From contig CAJSZQ010000009.1 in assembly GCA_910574185.1 (NCBI GenBank), positions 62,001 to 126,000 of the forward strand: a stretch of DNA of 64,000 nt. Reading direction: 5' to 3'. The stretch comes from Lachnospiraceae bacterium (lineage in GTDB: Bacteria > Bacillota > Clostridia > Lachnospirales > Lachnospiraceae). How positions within the stretch are numbered: the first letter of the stretch is position 1; every line of letters starts with the position of its first letter. The translations under genes were made by a program, and so were the position numbers. Positions 41,702 to 53,100 of the stretch are shown here, in pieces. Below the pieces are notes generated by a model. That model was not told where the DNA came from, did no database searches, and saw nothing but the letters and a program-made list of their open reading frames with translations.

Positions 41702-43729
41702 GTGAAATTTCTGTCAAATCGAAAACTTGCTACACGAATCGGTATTATTACGACAATAATCACCTTTATGGGCATGCTGTTACTCTGGTTTGTTGTATCC
41801 AGCCGCGTTGCTTCTATGGTTGAAAATAATATTACAAATCAGATGAGTGACGTCGTTGAATCTCGAGCCGCTATAATTAACGACTATGTAACATCAACGG
41901 AAGAATATATGACGGCTTTTGCACTTGGCAGCCAAGTCCGCAACCTTCTTATGAACCCAGAAGATCCTGTTCTTTTACAAGAAGGGCAGCAATATACGGA
42001 AGACTTTGCTAAAGTCAAAGATGTCTTTGAAGGATTATATATCGCTACGCCTTCCACATACGTTCTCACCCATACTTCTCCGGATGCTATTGGCATAACT
42101 ACCCGGACTGACGATTCATTAGATACATTCCAGAAGACAATCCTGGCCAGACCAGAACTAACTAACTTAGGAATTATGAAGTCTCCTGGAACCGGAAGTA
42201 TGATTCTCTCCATGTACTATCCACTTTTTGATGACCAGGAATGCATTGGTTACGTAGGCGCCGGTGTTTATGCCAGTCATCTGACGGATTCCTTGTTAAA
42301 TCTGGAAATGGAAGGTTTGCCTAACAGTGAATACATATTTCTGAATTTAGAAACCGGCACGTATTTGTATCATCAGGATGAAGAATTGCTCAATACCGAA
42401 ACCACTGATAGTGGATATCTGGAAATTCTTGAACAAATCAAAGAAAATGGCAGCACAGAGGCGGGCACATATTCCTATAAAGATGAAAATGGTGTGGAAC
42501 AACTTGTTGTATACAAATATTTAAAAGATCGAGACTGGGTCTTCATGGTTCGCGATAACGCCGCAGAAGTCTATGAAAAGGTAACTACGGTTCGCATTAC
42601 AGTGGGTATTTTATGCGCTGTTGTCGCTATCACAGTCGTTCTTATCACCCTGCTGATTCTTTATCGGGAAGGCAAAGAACTAATGGTTATGGAACGCGCC
42701 ATCGGCCGGCTGGGTAATCTTGAACTTTCCGCTGACAGAGATTTGGAAGGATTTTACGGAAGAACAGATGAAATTGGAATGATCGCCTTAACAATTCATC
42801 ATGTTTGTGACTGCCTCAGAAAGACGATTGAAGATATCGGCCGTATTTTAGGAGAAATGGCCGACGGCAATATCGCAGTCGACGTTGCAAAAAACGAAAC
42901 ATATTATATCGGCGATTTTAAAGTTCTCTCCGAAAGTCTGAAAAGCATCCGCACCCATTTAACAGACGTTATGCGCGATATCACTCAAATTGCAAGTCAG
43001 GTAAACGGCGGCGCTAATCAGGTATCTGCCGGAGCTCAGGCCCTGTCCCAAGGAACTGTACAGCAAAAAGAATCAATAAACGGGCTGGTATCCAATATAA
43101 CAGACATTACCTCCCAGATTCAAAATAGTACTGTGCGCTGCAGCAACGCCAGTGATTTAGTAGCCAGAGCCGCTGGATATGCGTCTGAAGCCGATACGAA
43201 GATGGAGCAGCTCGTCACCGCTACCAAAAATATCGACCGGTCCTCGGCACAAATCGGTACTATCATTAAAACCATTGAGGATATTGCATTTCAGACAAAT
43301 ATTCTCGCACTCAACGCCGCAGTTGAAGCCGCCAGGGCAGGCACTGCCGGAAAAGGCTTTTCTGTTGTAGCCGATGAAGTTCGAAGCCTCGCCGGGAAAT
43401 CTGCTGAGGCAGTAAAAAATACAAGCACACTTATCGGCCGCTCCATTCAGGATGTAAAGACTGGAACTGACTCTACAAACTTAGCTATTTCTGCAATGCA
43501 GGTAATTAACGACTGTATCCAGTCTATCAAAATACTAATGGATGAAATAGCCGCCGCCAGTGTTCAGCAATCAGAAATGATTACCTCTGTGGAAAACAGA
43601 ATCCGGGAAGTCTCCCGGGTAATACAGGATAATTCTTCTGCCGCCGAAGAGAGCGCGGCAATTTCAAATGAATTATCAGAACAGGCAAGAACTTTGAACA
43701 AATTAATCGGTCAATTCCGCATTCAATAA
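41702..43729 (+). CDS. Methyl-accepting chemotaxis protein with dCache sensor
   Basis: This 675-residue protein starts at GTG 41702, behind AGGGGGGATCTT; the ATG at 41579 has no ribosome-binding site and would add a non-homologous 41-residue leader. TM1 is [20 protein letters not shown], a periplasmic-side dCache sensor covers about residues 40-300, and TM2 is [25 protein letters not shown] region and the signalling domain with hairpin tip [21 protein letters not shown]-type sequence follow; it also contains [15 protein letters not shown]. No chemotaxis genes lie nearby. Confidence 0.9.
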   Translation: MKFLSNRKLATRIGIITTIITFMGMLLLWFVVSSRVASMVENNITNQMSDVVESRAAIINDYVTSTEEYMTAFALGSQVRNLLMNPEDPVLLQEGQQYTEDFAKVKDVFEGLYIATPSTYVLTHTSPDAIGITTRTDDSLDTFQKTILARPELTNLGIMKSPGTGSMILSMYYPLFDDQECIGYVGAGVYASHLTDSLLNLEMEGLPNSEYIFLNLETGTYLYHQDEELLNTETTDSGYLEILEQIKENGSTEAGTYSYKDENGVEQLVVYKYLKDRDWVFMVRDNAAEVYEKVTTVRITVGILCAVVAITVVLITLLILYREGKELMVMERAIGRLGNLELSADRDLEGFYGRTDEIGMIALTIHHVCDCLRKTIEDIGRILGEMADGNIAVDVAKNETYYIGDFKVLSESLKSIRTHLTDVMRDITQIASQVNGGANQVSAGAQALSQGTVQQKESINGLVSNITDITSQIQNSTVRCSNASDLVARAAGYASEADTKMEQLVTATKNIDRSSAQIGTIIKTIEDIAFQTNILALNAAVEAARAGTAGKGFSVVADEVRSLAGKSAEAVKNTSTLIGRSIQDVKTGTDSTNLAISAMQVINDCIQSIKILMDEIAAASVQQSEMITSVENRIREVSRVIQDNSSAAEESAAISNELSEQARTLNKLIGQFRIQ

Positions 43730-43748
43730 TTTTCATATTTTCGCAAAG

Positions 43749-43785
43749 AAAGCAGGGCTTTTCATTTTAATCGCCCTGCTTTTTT
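43749..43785. terminator. Terminator after the chemoreceptor gene
   Basis: AAAGCAGGGC and GCCCTGCTTT form a 10-bp stem followed by TTTTTT on the plus strand. The convergent UDG gene ends about 35 bp away and may use the same hairpin. Confidence 0.8.
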
Positions 43786-43818
43786 GTATCTATTTAATGC
43801 GTCAAATTTTGCCAAAAC

Positions 43819-44391
43819 TCATATTGAGCTATGAGTATATAATTCCGTACGTTTTTTTACAATTTCGCAAAAATCCTCCTTCACAATCTCATATTTGGAA
43901 ATATCCCGCAATATTGCCGACGGATGATATGTCGCAGTCAGCGCACAATTTTTCCTATATGTCCAGGTACCATGTTGTCTGGTAATCTTGAAATCTGACG
44001 AAATAATGCGCTGCGCAGCGACACGTCCAAGACAGACAATGATTTTAGGCTTTAAAAGATACGTCTCATATTTCAAATAAGGAAAACATGCTTCTTTTTC
44101 TTCCTCTTTTGGATCACGATTACCAGGCGGATGACATTTTAAAATATTCGTAATATAAATTTCCTCTCTACTCAATCCACAATCCCGCAATAAATCATCC
44201 AATATTTCCCCGGAGCGCCCGACAAAAGGAATCCCTTGCTGGTCCTCCTGCCCTCCAGGCGCTTCAGCTATCAGCATAAGAGCAGCCTGATGATCTCCTC
44301 GCCCCATGACAGGCCGCTGTCTGGTCCGGCTCAATGGACAGTGGGTACAGGCGGCAACGTGCCGCTCAATATCATTCCATGTATACTGCAT
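43819..44391 (-). CDS. udg: Family 4-type uracil-DNA glycosylase
   Basis: This 190-residue protein has the Fe-S family 4 UDG layout. N-terminal CTHCPLSRTR gives two cluster cysteines, AEAPGGQEDQQGIPFVGRSG is motif A (GEAPG-x-x-ED type), NILKCHPPGNRDP has another Cys, and ATYHPSAILRD is motif B. It removes uracil from DNA. Its gene follows the 3' fragment of the S8 peptidase. Length fits the family (190-220). Confidence 0.9.
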   Translation of the reverse strand: MQYTWNDIERHVAACTHCPLSRTRQRPVMGRGDHQAALMLIAEAPGGQEDQQGIPFVGRSGEILDDLLRDCGLSREEIYITNILKCHPPGNRDPKEEEKEACFPYLKYETYLLKPKIIVCLGRVAAQRIISSDFKITRQHGTWTYRKNCALTATYHPSAILRDISKYEIVKEDFCEIVKKRTELYTHSSI

Positions 44392-44603
44392 AATATCTCC
44401 TTTGTAATTAACATACTAATAAATCCTGCATTTCCCCTTTTATCAAATAATTCTTTGCAATACTGACATCCGATTTCACGATTTTACCCATTGGAGCGTT
44501 TGCTCTCTCCTGTTAGAAACTTAGTTTCGATTCATAAAATATAGTATATCTCGCTTTGTCGAAAAGTGCTACGAATTTTCATACATATACATCAAAAATT
44601 TAT

Positions 44604-44757
44604 TTACACTGGCAGACTATCCCTCACGCAAAGCGCCCCATACCCCACCTGCGGATTCGGATACTCTGTAAACCCAGGCAACGGCTTTGCTCCTCTCCTT
44701 AAATATGCTTTCACCTTCTCCCCATACAGATACGAATCATTTCCCTTTACAATTCCC
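44604..44757 (-). pseudogene. 3' fragment of the interrupted S8 peptidase gene
   Basis: The minus-strand frame reads GIVKGNDSYLYGEKVKAYL, then GAKPLPGFTEYPNPQVGYG and ALCVRDSLPV before the stop at 44604. This is the usual C-terminus of clostridial Csp/subtilisin-like S8 peptidases and continues exactly the break in the gene at 56.69 kb (…GAAALLMEWG). No start codon or ribosome-binding site belongs to it; upstream it runs into the recombinase terminus of the inserted element. Confidence 0.85.
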
Positions 44758-44775
44758 TTTCGTGTTAAATAATTG
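44741..44775. other. Left attachment junction of the element
   Basis: Minus-strand sequence from the element (GCAATTATTTAACACGAAA) changes at GG to the peptidase codons GGAATTGTAAAGGG. The dyad arm CGTGTTAAATAATTGC begins directly inside. Confidence 0.75.
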
Positions 44776-46342
44776 CAAGTTGAAATTGAAGCAATTCCTC
44801 CCTCATCTTTTCTGAATCCTGCCACTCTATTTCAATATTCGTCCCGCTATGAATCACAATCCTCTTCGCCAATCTATCTGCCATTTCCTGAGCAATCTCC
44901 GCAAAATCACTATTCTGCAGAGATTCATATATATCAGGCTCCTCATCTCCACATTTTCTTTTTAATATTTCTATTCGCTTGTCTATTTGCTTCTTTCTAT
45001 CCAGACATTGTTTTATCTTCTCCTGCAAATCCTTTTTTTCTGCTATATAATCATTTCTGCTTTTCTCCTCGAATACATACGCCTCATATATCTTAAGCTC
45101 TGTTGTCTGCAAATCCTTCTGATTCGCGCTCACTTTCTTTTTATTCTCTAAGAACATTTTCAATTCCTTTTCCATTCTAATCCTTACTTCTTTACAAATA
45201 GACTGCATATCCAACCGTTTTTCTACCTCTTCCTGCAAGCAAGACAATACATGCTTCTCTAAAAACTGTATGTTAATCTTCTCCACGCAATTTTTGCTTC
45301 TAGTCACATATCGGTTTCCGCAAAAAAAATACGGATTCTTTGTCCGTTCAATTTTGAGCGATTTGCGGCAGTTCCCGCATATCATTTTTCCAATTAATGG
45401 ATGCCTTTTATATTTGACAGCTTTTTTTGTTCCGCGGCTCTGCTGAATATATTCAAATATATCCCTGTCTATAATCGCTTCATGATGATTTGCAAAAACT
45501 TTCCATTCCTCTCGGGGCTTTAATCTGGCTTTCCCGCTAACTTCCTCCATCTCATATTTTCCATATACCATATCGCCGGTGTAAGTGGCATCTCTAAGTA
45601 TCCGACAAATAGTGGAACCACTCCACGCAAAACAATCTCCCTTCGGCGCCATAAAAGCGCCTCCTCTGTCCATCTTAAATTCAATCGGCGTTTTTATCCT
45701 CTCCGCATTGAACTGTTGCGCTATTCTGTGCGACGATATTCCTTCTAAAGTCATTTGAAATATCCTCCTTATTATAGCGGCTTCCTCCTCAACAATTATC
45801 AAATGATTCCGCTCCATCGGAGCTTTCTGATAACCAAAGGTACAGCTTCCATTTGCATAAATTCCTTTTTTCTTTTTTGCATTTAATGCAGATTTTACTT
45901 TGACGGAAATGTCTTTACAATAATAATCATTCATCAAATTCTGAAAAGATGTATCCATCCCAGCAACGCCTCCCTTGAAACGTTCGCTGTCATAACCGTC
46001 ATTTACCGCGATAAACCTTATCCCGGCAAACGGAAATATTTTCTCCAGGTAAAAGCCAGTTTCTATATAATCTCTGGAAAATCTGGATAAATCTTTTACC
46101 AGGATACAATCTAGCTCTCCTTTTCTTACTTTATCTAAAAGTTCTGTAACACCTGGTCTGTCAAAATTCGCCCCTGTATGTCCGTCATCCAGAAATTCCA
46201 GTAAATCATAATTATCAAAATGTTTGGCAGCATAGGAACACAGCAGCTTTCTTTGATTTACAATACTGTTGCTTTCTATGGCAAAACTGTTATCCTCCTG
46301 CGACAGCCGCATATAGATTGCAATAACCATTTTATTTTTCAT
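44765..46342 (-). CDS. Large serine recombinase 1
   Basis: This recombinase of about 525 residues starts at the ATG at 46342, which has a GAGGAGG box and overlaps recombinase 2; the frame to 46396 lies inside that gene. The resolvase domain contains YMRLSQED with the nucleophilic Ser, DDGHTGANFDRPG, and VKDLSRFSRDYIETGFYLE. The recombinase domain (GICANG-like start IYANGSCTFGYQKAP) is followed by a zinc ribbon (CGNCRKSLKIE...CGNRYVTRSKNC) and a C-terminal coiled coil. Its stop is 8 bp from the left element junction, the usual place for the integrase of such elements. Confidence 0.9.
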   Translation of the reverse strand: MKNKMVIAIYMRLSQEDNSFAIESNSIVNQRKLLCSYAAKHFDNYDLLEFLDDGHTGANFDRPGVTELLDKVRKGELDCILVKDLSRFSRDYIETGFYLEKIFPFAGIRFIAVNDGYDSERFKGGVAGMDTSFQNLMNDYYCKDISVKVKSALNAKKKKGIYANGSCTFGYQKAPMERNHLIIVEEEAAIIRRIFQMTLEGISSHRIAQQFNAERIKTPIEFKMDRGGAFMAPKGDCFAWSGSTICRILRDATYTGDMVYGKYEMEEVSGKARLKPREEWKVFANHHEAIIDRDIFEYIQQSRGTKKAVKYKRHPLIGKMICGNCRKSLKIERTKNPYFFCGNRYVTRSKNCVEKINIQFLEKHVLSCLQEEVEKRLDMQSICKEVRIRMEKELKMFLENKKKVSANQKDLQTTELKIYEAYVFEEKSRNDYIAEKKDLQEKIKQCLDRKKQIDKRIEILKRKCGDEEPDIYESLQNSDFAEIAQEMADRLAKRIVIHSGTNIEIEWQDSEKMREELLQFQLAII

Positions 46343-48038
46343 ATCCAACGCCTCCTCTGCCCATGTCGCCCGGCTGTAACATCTTTCTTCCTTCATTTAT
46401 CCATTCATTTCTGAAATTAAATATAATTTCTATATGTCCATTCTTATATAAAGTTACCCGTTTCACCAAAAATGCCGTTACCTGACCATCCATTTTTACA
46501 CGCTCTTCCCTATTCGTCAGACAATAGATAAGCCGACTCATCTCCTCCGTTTCTTTTCTTATGCGCTGCTTCTCTGCTTCCTGTCTGGACAGTTCCTTTA
46601 TTAAATTAACTTTTTCTGCCTCCTTCACTGCCTTTAAATTCAGAAATCCTTCCCGATTTATTTCATTTAACTTGTACTTCATATACATAGAACTCATTTC
46701 GATATTCACTTTCTGAATATCTGCCTCAATTTCTTTTATCTTTCTCTCAAGTTTTTTTTCTTTCTGTTTTTCCTGAAAGTGATTAATATCTATTAGTGTT
46801 TTTATACAAACTCCTGATAAATAAAACTCCTTCCGCAGCAACTCTAACACAATCCTATTCATTGCATTGAACGAAACAAAATGGCTGTCACATTTCAATT
46901 CGTCAATCCTGCATATATTTGGACATCCATAAGAATAAGTCCTGGCACGCACTTTACCGTCTATTACATTCGATGTACAGATTCTTTTAAGTTTGCTGCC
47001 ACATTCCCCACAGTATATCAAGTTTTTGTATACATCTTCCTGCAGCATATTCTTTGACTTCCCACTTGTTCTTTTCTCCTCTATTTTAGAAGAAACGCGG
47101 TAAAAAAGCTTCTCCTCGATAATCGGTTTATGTGTATGCTCTATTATAACCTTCTTCCCCTCTTCAATTCGGTATCCTACTCCGCTGCGATATGGCTCTT
47201 TGCCTGTTCTCTTCTGTGCCAGCGCGCCTATATACACACAATTTGTCAGAATAGCTCTTACCGTCTGCTCCGACCATTGCCTCAATATCTCCCCACCTTC
47301 ACAGTACACATGGCCAAATTTTCTGTATTCACTCGGTCTATGAATACAATGCCTATATAAATAGGAAATCACTTTTCCAACTCTGTTCTCTTCATCAAAT
47401 AATCCATATATCATTCTGACAATCTCTTTCGTCCTTTCTTCTGGAATAAGAACTCTCTTTTCTCCCATCTGACCAATAGAATAACCATAAGGAGGAATCC
47501 CTCCCACATAACAGCCTTGTTCTATTTGAAATTTTTTCGCTACTCTCACTTTTTCTGCACAATCTCTTGCATACAACTCATTCACAATATTTTTTAGATT
47601 CATGGTAAGCTCATCGCTCTCCCACCCTGTCCGGTGACTGTCATAATTATCGGACACTGAGACAAATCTAATATGAAAAAACGGAAATATTTTCTCCAGA
47701 TAATTTCCTGTTTCTATATAATTACGTCCAAATCTTGAAAAATCCTTTACAATCACACAATTTATTTTGTGACGACGAATATCTGACATCAATATATCAA
47801 AACCCTCGCGCTCAAAATTTGTTCCGGTTCTTCCCAGATCAGAGTAGCATCGAACAAGTACGATATCCTCCGACTGTTCGATATATTCTTTTGCAATTTC
47901 AATCTGTGTATCTATCGATTCATTTTTCCAATTATGGTTATCAACCGAAAGTCTGGCATAAATGCCAGCTTGCCAAACGCAGCCTTGTCCCTTTACAGAC
48001 TGCTTTGTCTCATTTACTTTTTTCGACGTTCTCGCCAT
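46332..48038 (-). CDS. Large serine recombinase 2
   Basis: This 568-residue large serine recombinase has nucleophile segment IYARLSVDN, arginine-bearing DLGRTGTNFEREG, VKDFSRFGRNYIETGNYLE, recombinase domain beginning QGCYVGGIPPYGYSI, zinc-ribbon cysteines (CGECGSKLKRI, CPNICRIDELKC) and a long coiled coil (ERKIKEIEADIQKVNIEM). Lys/Arg-rich N-terminal extension of about 25 residues. Begins 6 bp after recombinase 3 and overlaps recombinase 1 by 11 bp. Confidence 0.9.
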   Translation of the reverse strand: MARTSKKVNETKQSVKGQGCVWQAGIYARLSVDNHNWKNESIDTQIEIAKEYIEQSEDIVLVRCYSDLGRTGTNFEREGFDILMSDIRRHKINCVIVKDFSRFGRNYIETGNYLEKIFPFFHIRFVSVSDNYDSHRTGWESDELTMNLKNIVNELYARDCAEKVRVAKKFQIEQGCYVGGIPPYGYSIGQMGEKRVLIPEERTKEIVRMIYGLFDEENRVGKVISYLYRHCIHRPSEYRKFGHVYCEGGEILRQWSEQTVRAILTNCVYIGALAQKRTGKEPYRSGVGYRIEEGKKVIIEHTHKPIIEEKLFYRVSSKIEEKRTSGKSKNMLQEDVYKNLIYCGECGSKLKRICTSNVIDGKVRARTYSYGCPNICRIDELKCDSHFVSFNAMNRIVLELLRKEFYLSGVCIKTLIDINHFQEKQKEKKLERKIKEIEADIQKVNIEMSSMYMKYKLNEINREGFLNLKAVKEAEKVNLIKELSRQEAEKQRIRKETEEMSRLIYCLTNREERVKMDGQVTAFLVKRVTLYKNGHIEIIFNFRNEWINEGRKMLQPGDMGRGGVGYEK

Positions 48039-48044
48039 ACATCC

Positions 48045-49691
48045 TCACTTCTTCAAATTTTTATTTTTAACGCAATCTTCATCCCGAACAGGCCGGCTGT
48101 GGAACTCTTCTCTCCCACGAAATTCCACATATATCCTCTCTCCCTCGTATACCACTATCCGATTAACAAAACACAGAAGCTCGTTTCGCTCCAGAACGGT
48201 AAGTTTCATTGTTTCTTTAAACTTCTCTAATCTGGCAGCAGACGCAATCCCGCTTCGGAACAACTGCTTAATCATTTTTTTCTGTTTTTCTGCTGCTTTT
48301 TTTGTTTCTTCATACTGCCTCTCATAAATAGCGTAGAAATTCTTAAAATCCTCCTCTGTAATCAGTCCTGCCCTTCTATCTTCGTACAGTCCGTCGCGGA
48401 GTTTCAAATATTTATCCCGCTCCCTGTGAAGATTTTCCATTTCTTTGTCAAATCTGGTTATTTCCTCAAAATTCACTTCTATAGACCGAATATATTCTAG
48501 TTGCGCACATACATCAAAAAAAATGGATGTATAAACTTGTATTATCCGAAATACAATTCTTGTCAAATCATCCTCTAAAATACTGTGTCTGCTGCATCCC
48601 TGTCCTTTATTTTTCGTAGCGCATATAAAATAAACTTTTGAGGTGTCTTTATAACGGTTTATTCTGCGAATCATCGGTTCCTTACAGTCTCCACAAAATA
48701 AAAGTCCGGAAAAAAGATGAGAACACGCTGAATCGGTCTTTGCCCTTGTATCAACACGTAAAAGATTCTGTACTATCTCAAAATCCTCAAGTGAAATAAT
48801 TGGCTCATGTGTTCCTTCTACCCGTATCCACTCTTCTTTTGGCTTTGACAGTATTTTCTTGACTTTGTAATTGATTTTCTCAGATTTCCCCTGTTCCATT
48901 ACCCCTGTATATATTTCATTTGTTAATATTCTTTTTACCGCCACCGCCGACCATTTTGCCTTCACATTTGTCCGAAAACCGGTAGAAAATTTCTCGCCAT
49001 GAGATTTTTTATACTCCATCGGAGAGAGCACCCCAAGTTCATTCAATGTCTGTGCGATTGCCTGTGTGCTCATCCCCTCCTGTTTCCATGCAAAGATTTT
49101 CCGTACAATATCAGCAGAATAATCATCTGGACACAACTTATTCCTGTTCCCTGATGATTTCCGATAACCATATGCCGCAAAAGCGCCTATAAATTGTCCT
49201 TGTTTTCGTTTTGTTTCCTGATGACTTTTTACCTTTCTGGAAATATCCCTGCAATAGGAATCATTTATAAAATTTTTTACCGGTAAAATAAGGTTTCTCA
49301 TATTATTATCTGCCGTCTGACTGTCAAACCTATCTGTCACTGCAATAAAACGCACATGGAAAGCAGGAAAGATTTTTTGAATCAGCCGTCCGGCTTCAAT
49401 ATAATCCCGTCCCAGTCTGGACAAATCCTTCACTATAACACAATTTACATTTCCCGCTTCAATATCATTCATCATTTGTTTAAATCCCGGCCTGTCGAAA
49501 TCAGCCCCAGAACGGCCGTCGTCCACATAGGTAGCATACAGTTCCATCTCCCCATGTTCTTTTATGTAAGAATGAATCAGTTCCCTCTGCGAGCTTATAC
49601 TGTCGCTCTCTGATTTCATGCTGCCGTCAATATCTTTATCATCCCTCGACAGACGAAGATAGACAGCCGCACGATAAATAGATTCTATCAT
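48045..49691 (-). CDS. Large serine recombinase 3
   Basis: This 548-residue large serine recombinase has nucleophile segment VYLRLSRDD, DDGRSGADFDRPG, VKDLSRLGRDYIEAGRLIQ, recombinase domain starting KQGQFIGAFAAYGYRK, a zinc ribbon (CGDCKEPMIRR...CATKNKGQGCSRH) and C-terminal coiled coil. It is first of the three recombinase genes and follows the DUF6870-like gene by 16 bp with a CAGGAGA box. All three recombinases keep Ser and the Arg positions of the catalytic domain, so none looks inactive. Confidence 0.9.
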   Translation of the reverse strand: MIESIYRAAVYLRLSRDDKDIDGSMKSESDSISSQRELIHSYIKEHGEMELYATYVDDGRSGADFDRPGFKQMMNDIEAGNVNCVIVKDLSRLGRDYIEAGRLIQKIFPAFHVRFIAVTDRFDSQTADNNMRNLILPVKNFINDSYCRDISRKVKSHQETKRKQGQFIGAFAAYGYRKSSGNRNKLCPDDYSADIVRKIFAWKQEGMSTQAIAQTLNELGVLSPMEYKKSHGEKFSTGFRTNVKAKWSAVAVKRILTNEIYTGVMEQGKSEKINYKVKKILSKPKEEWIRVEGTHEPIISLEDFEIVQNLLRVDTRAKTDSACSHLFSGLLFCGDCKEPMIRRINRYKDTSKVYFICATKNKGQGCSRHSILEDDLTRIVFRIIQVYTSIFFDVCAQLEYIRSIEVNFEEITRFDKEMENLHRERDKYLKLRDGLYEDRRAGLITEEDFKNFYAIYERQYEETKKAAEKQKKMIKQLFRSGIASAARLEKFKETMKLTVLERNELLCFVNRIVVYEGERIYVEFRGREEFHSRPVRDEDCVKNKNLKK

Positions 49692-49707
49692 TTTGCTTGT
49701 CTCCTGG

Positions 49708-49995
49708 TTATACTGTTATATCGCTGCCGCCGCCTATTTCAGCCATTTTTCTGATATACTGCTTCATTCTGTCATTCAATGTCTCGGTACAGTCGGAATA
49801 TCCTATTTTCACCACATAGTTTCCAACCCTTACAAGAAAAGGATTCCCTGTTTTCTCCACATAATCCTCCACTCTGTCCGAAACAGATTTGTTCACATCT
49901 ATTTCAATCCCACTTATATCTGTCAATTCATCCCGGACAGCGCTTCTTATATCTGCCTGCTCCATCTTTTGCAGCTCTTCCTCTGACAAATGCAT
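49708..49995 (-). CDS. Small DUF6870-like protein of recombinase operon
   Basis: This 95-residue acidic protein starts at the ATG at 49995 (GGAGGG six nt upstream; the ATG two codons earlier overlaps that box). Sequence MHLSEEELQKMEQADIRSAV..., then DRVEDYVEKTGNPFLVRVGNYVV, recalls a small family often encoded with Tn-type serine recombinases, where NPY/NPF follows a helical region. Its role is unknown; a recombination directionality or regulatory factor is a guess. Leads the recombinase operon. Confidence 0.6.
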   Translation of the reverse strand: MHLSEEELQKMEQADIRSAVRDELTDISGIEIDVNKSVSDRVEDYVEKTGNPFLVRVGNYVVKIGYSDCTETLNDRMKQYIRKMAEIGGGSDITV

Positions 49996-50066
49996 ATCCA
50001 TCCCTCCAGCAATACATTATATTGCATTTACAGTATGTCCTATTCCCTTGCACAATATTGTCAACA

Positions 50067-50107
50067 CAAAAGGCAACAGGACCTTTCGCTTATCCTATTG
50101 CCTTTTG
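50067..50107 (-). terminator. Terminator after the adhesin gene
   Basis: CAAAAGGCAACAGGA and TCCTATTGCCTTTTG pair with one bulge around an 11-nt loop, with TTTTG on the minus strand. It lies 82 bp after the adhesin stop and separates it from the recombinase operon. Confidence 0.65.
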
Positions 50108-50188
50108 CCGCTCCTGGGACAACAAATCTGTAACTACTCGTTATTCCATCGCATATTTGAAAATTTTCTTCATCCATTTTCTACACTT

Positions 50189-53100
50189 TTAGCGTTTTCT
50201 TCTTACACTCAAAGAATATACCATTCCGCCCATGGCAATCACCGCCAAAACAATCCAGAGCCACATAGATCTTTCGTCTCCGGTTTTCGGTGTCTGCGAC
50301 GGTTCGTCAGGTTTTATCTCATCTTTCATTACAACCTTTTGGATTTCACAGGTATCTCTGACTTCAAATTTTACATCCTCCGCCACCAGATATCCATCCG
50401 GCGCAATCTCCTCATGAAGCGTGTACTCTCCAATTGGCAGCATCTCCATATAATAAGGCTTATCTTTGGAAATCCAGCTTGCCACTTTTGTCCCATCTTT
50501 ATCAAAAATCGCCAGTTTCGCTCCCGGAAGTTCCTCCCCGGCAATATCCGTTTTGGAAATCTCCACTTTCGTTACGTCATCTTTCATCTCCACCTTTTGA
50601 ATCTTGTCTGTATTCTCCACTGTAAACTCAATTCTCTCAGCAGTCACATAACCATCGGCAGGCTGTAATTCCGTCATCGTATATTTTTTACCAACCACCA
50701 GCTCTTTCATCCTATGCGGTTCTTTGCCAGATACCCACTCATCCACCAGATTTCCATCCTCATCTCTTACCTGCAGTCTCGCGCCCTCAATCTCTTGTCC
50801 TCCTGTAAGAGTTACTTTACTAAATTCAAATACTGTAGGCATATTTTCAAAATCCAATTCAAAAAAGGATTCCTCTTTTTCGGCATCTTCATATGTAAAA
50901 TCAAATGCCTGCACCTCGCCCTCACTGGTGAATCCAGAGGCCGGAGCAGTCTCTTTCACATAATAAGGAAAACCAATTGGAAGATAGACTGAGAATATAG
51001 CCTGGCCATCCTGATTTGTGGCTTTTTCTTCGATTATCGTATCTGCCTTTAAAATTACCTTTCCTTCCGAATTAACAATGTCCTCTTTTGCACACAGGGC
51101 AAATACCGTACCTTCCACTGCCCGGTCAGAATCTTTCTCTGTCTTTAACACATGAACCTGCGTCTTTTTGCGATAATTCTGCCAATCTGTGGAATATGTA
51201 ATAATCCTTGTATTCTGATCCCGGTAACTTAAGTCGACCTCACGAATCTCCTCGTCCAGCACATACCCCTCTGCCGTTTCCTTTTCTTTCACATAATATT
51301 TTCCAGCCGGTAGATTCTCCAATTTTGCATAACCGGTCAAATCCGTTGTAATGGTATCAATCAGTTCGTCTTTTTTGTAATAATCACCGCTTTCTTTGTC
51401 CGCCGCCTGAATATCCTCCATGGCATATACTTCAAAAGTAACATCTTGTAAAGAACCTGTTACATACTCGAATATATGTGTAAACCAACCCTCGATGCTG
51501 TCCAATAGAGAGACTTTTTCCAAAAATTCTCCCTTTTTATTAATCAGAATCATCCCTTTCGGCACATCATCCTTCATCTCTACCTTTTGAATCTCAGCAG
51601 TATCTTCTACCGTAAATGTGATTTCTTCCGCCTGCAAATACCCGTAAGGCGCCAATTCCTCACGAAGAGTATAGGATTCTCCTGCTGTCAGACGCTCTAT
51701 AACATGCTCTTTTCCTTTGACAGACTTCCACGTATCCACTACATTTCCTTTCCTGTCAAAAACTGTCAGCGTTGCGCCTTCTAATTCCACGCCTGTCGTA
51801 ATATCTGTCTTTTTAACGGAAACTTTCGTTGGCTTGTTCCCAAATTCGGAAACAAATTCCGCCACGTTCACTTCCTGTCCCTGATACGCTGCAGAAATTT
51901 CGATAACATTTTCACAATACACATAACCCACAGGAGCTTTATGCTCCCGAACGTAGTATTCGCCAAATGGTAAATCCAGCTCAAAAACTGCCCTTCCATC
52001 TTTTTGTGACACAGCTTCCCCAAGCAAAGTACCCGCCTTTACAATCACTTCTCCCTGGACGAAAATATCAGTTTTTGCATACAGTCCAAACACCGCTCCC
52101 TCTAAAACAGCGCCGTTGTCTGCATCCTTCTTTACCGCCTCAATTTCCACTTTCTGGCGTTCATCCTCAAAGACGGCCGTCTGCTCGATTACCGGCGTAC
52201 TCTGCTCCGCATAATCAAATACAACAATCTGCGGTGTTTCATTCAGCACATACCCTTCCGGCGCCTTTGTCTCTTCCACCCGGTATATTCCCAGCGGCAG
52301 ATTACCTAAGAATGCTTTTCCGTCTGTGTCTGTAACCAGCGTCTCCACCAATGTCCCGGAAGCGTATTCCAGAATCCGGTTTCCGTCTCCATCTTTCTGG
52401 AAATCCGCAGTATAAATATCTTCTGCCGCATATACTCTGAACTCTGCACCCGCCAGACATTCCGTTTTATAGGTAAAATCTTTCTTGTATCCATTTAAAA
52501 CTTCGCCTTTCTTTATAATGTTCAATTCGCCCTTTACCGGATGATTCTCATATACTACATCAATAACCACATCCCCGGATACTTCATCCATCTGATACAT
52601 AGTATTGGAATCCACAGACACCTCATAATAATTTTCATTCAAGGTATACCCAAAAGGAGCTTTTATTTCTTCAATACGATAACGTCCGATTTTTAAGTTC
52701 TGAGGCAGAATCAGATATCCCTTACTATCTGTAAAATACGATTTATGCGTTAATACTGTCGGATACGTCGTCACCTGCTCTACATACTTTTCTTCATCCA
52801 AATCATAAATCTTAAATTCTGTATTCTCTGCCAGCACAGGTTTCCCAGTCTCATCGTCCTGTTTCACAATCTTTAACTTTGCTTCAAATTCATCATCCAG
52901 AAGTACTCGCCAAACCTGAGGTGTATCCGGCTTATGTTCAGTAATACGCACAATAAAATCTCTTACCGGCGTATAGTTAGGAGGAGTTGTCGTCTCCCTT
53001 ACGATATACGTTCCAAAGGGAAGCGGAATGCTGCAGGCATATCCCTTTTCATCCGTAAAAATTTCTGTCGCGCCATTTTCCCCAATAACTACAGGTTTGG

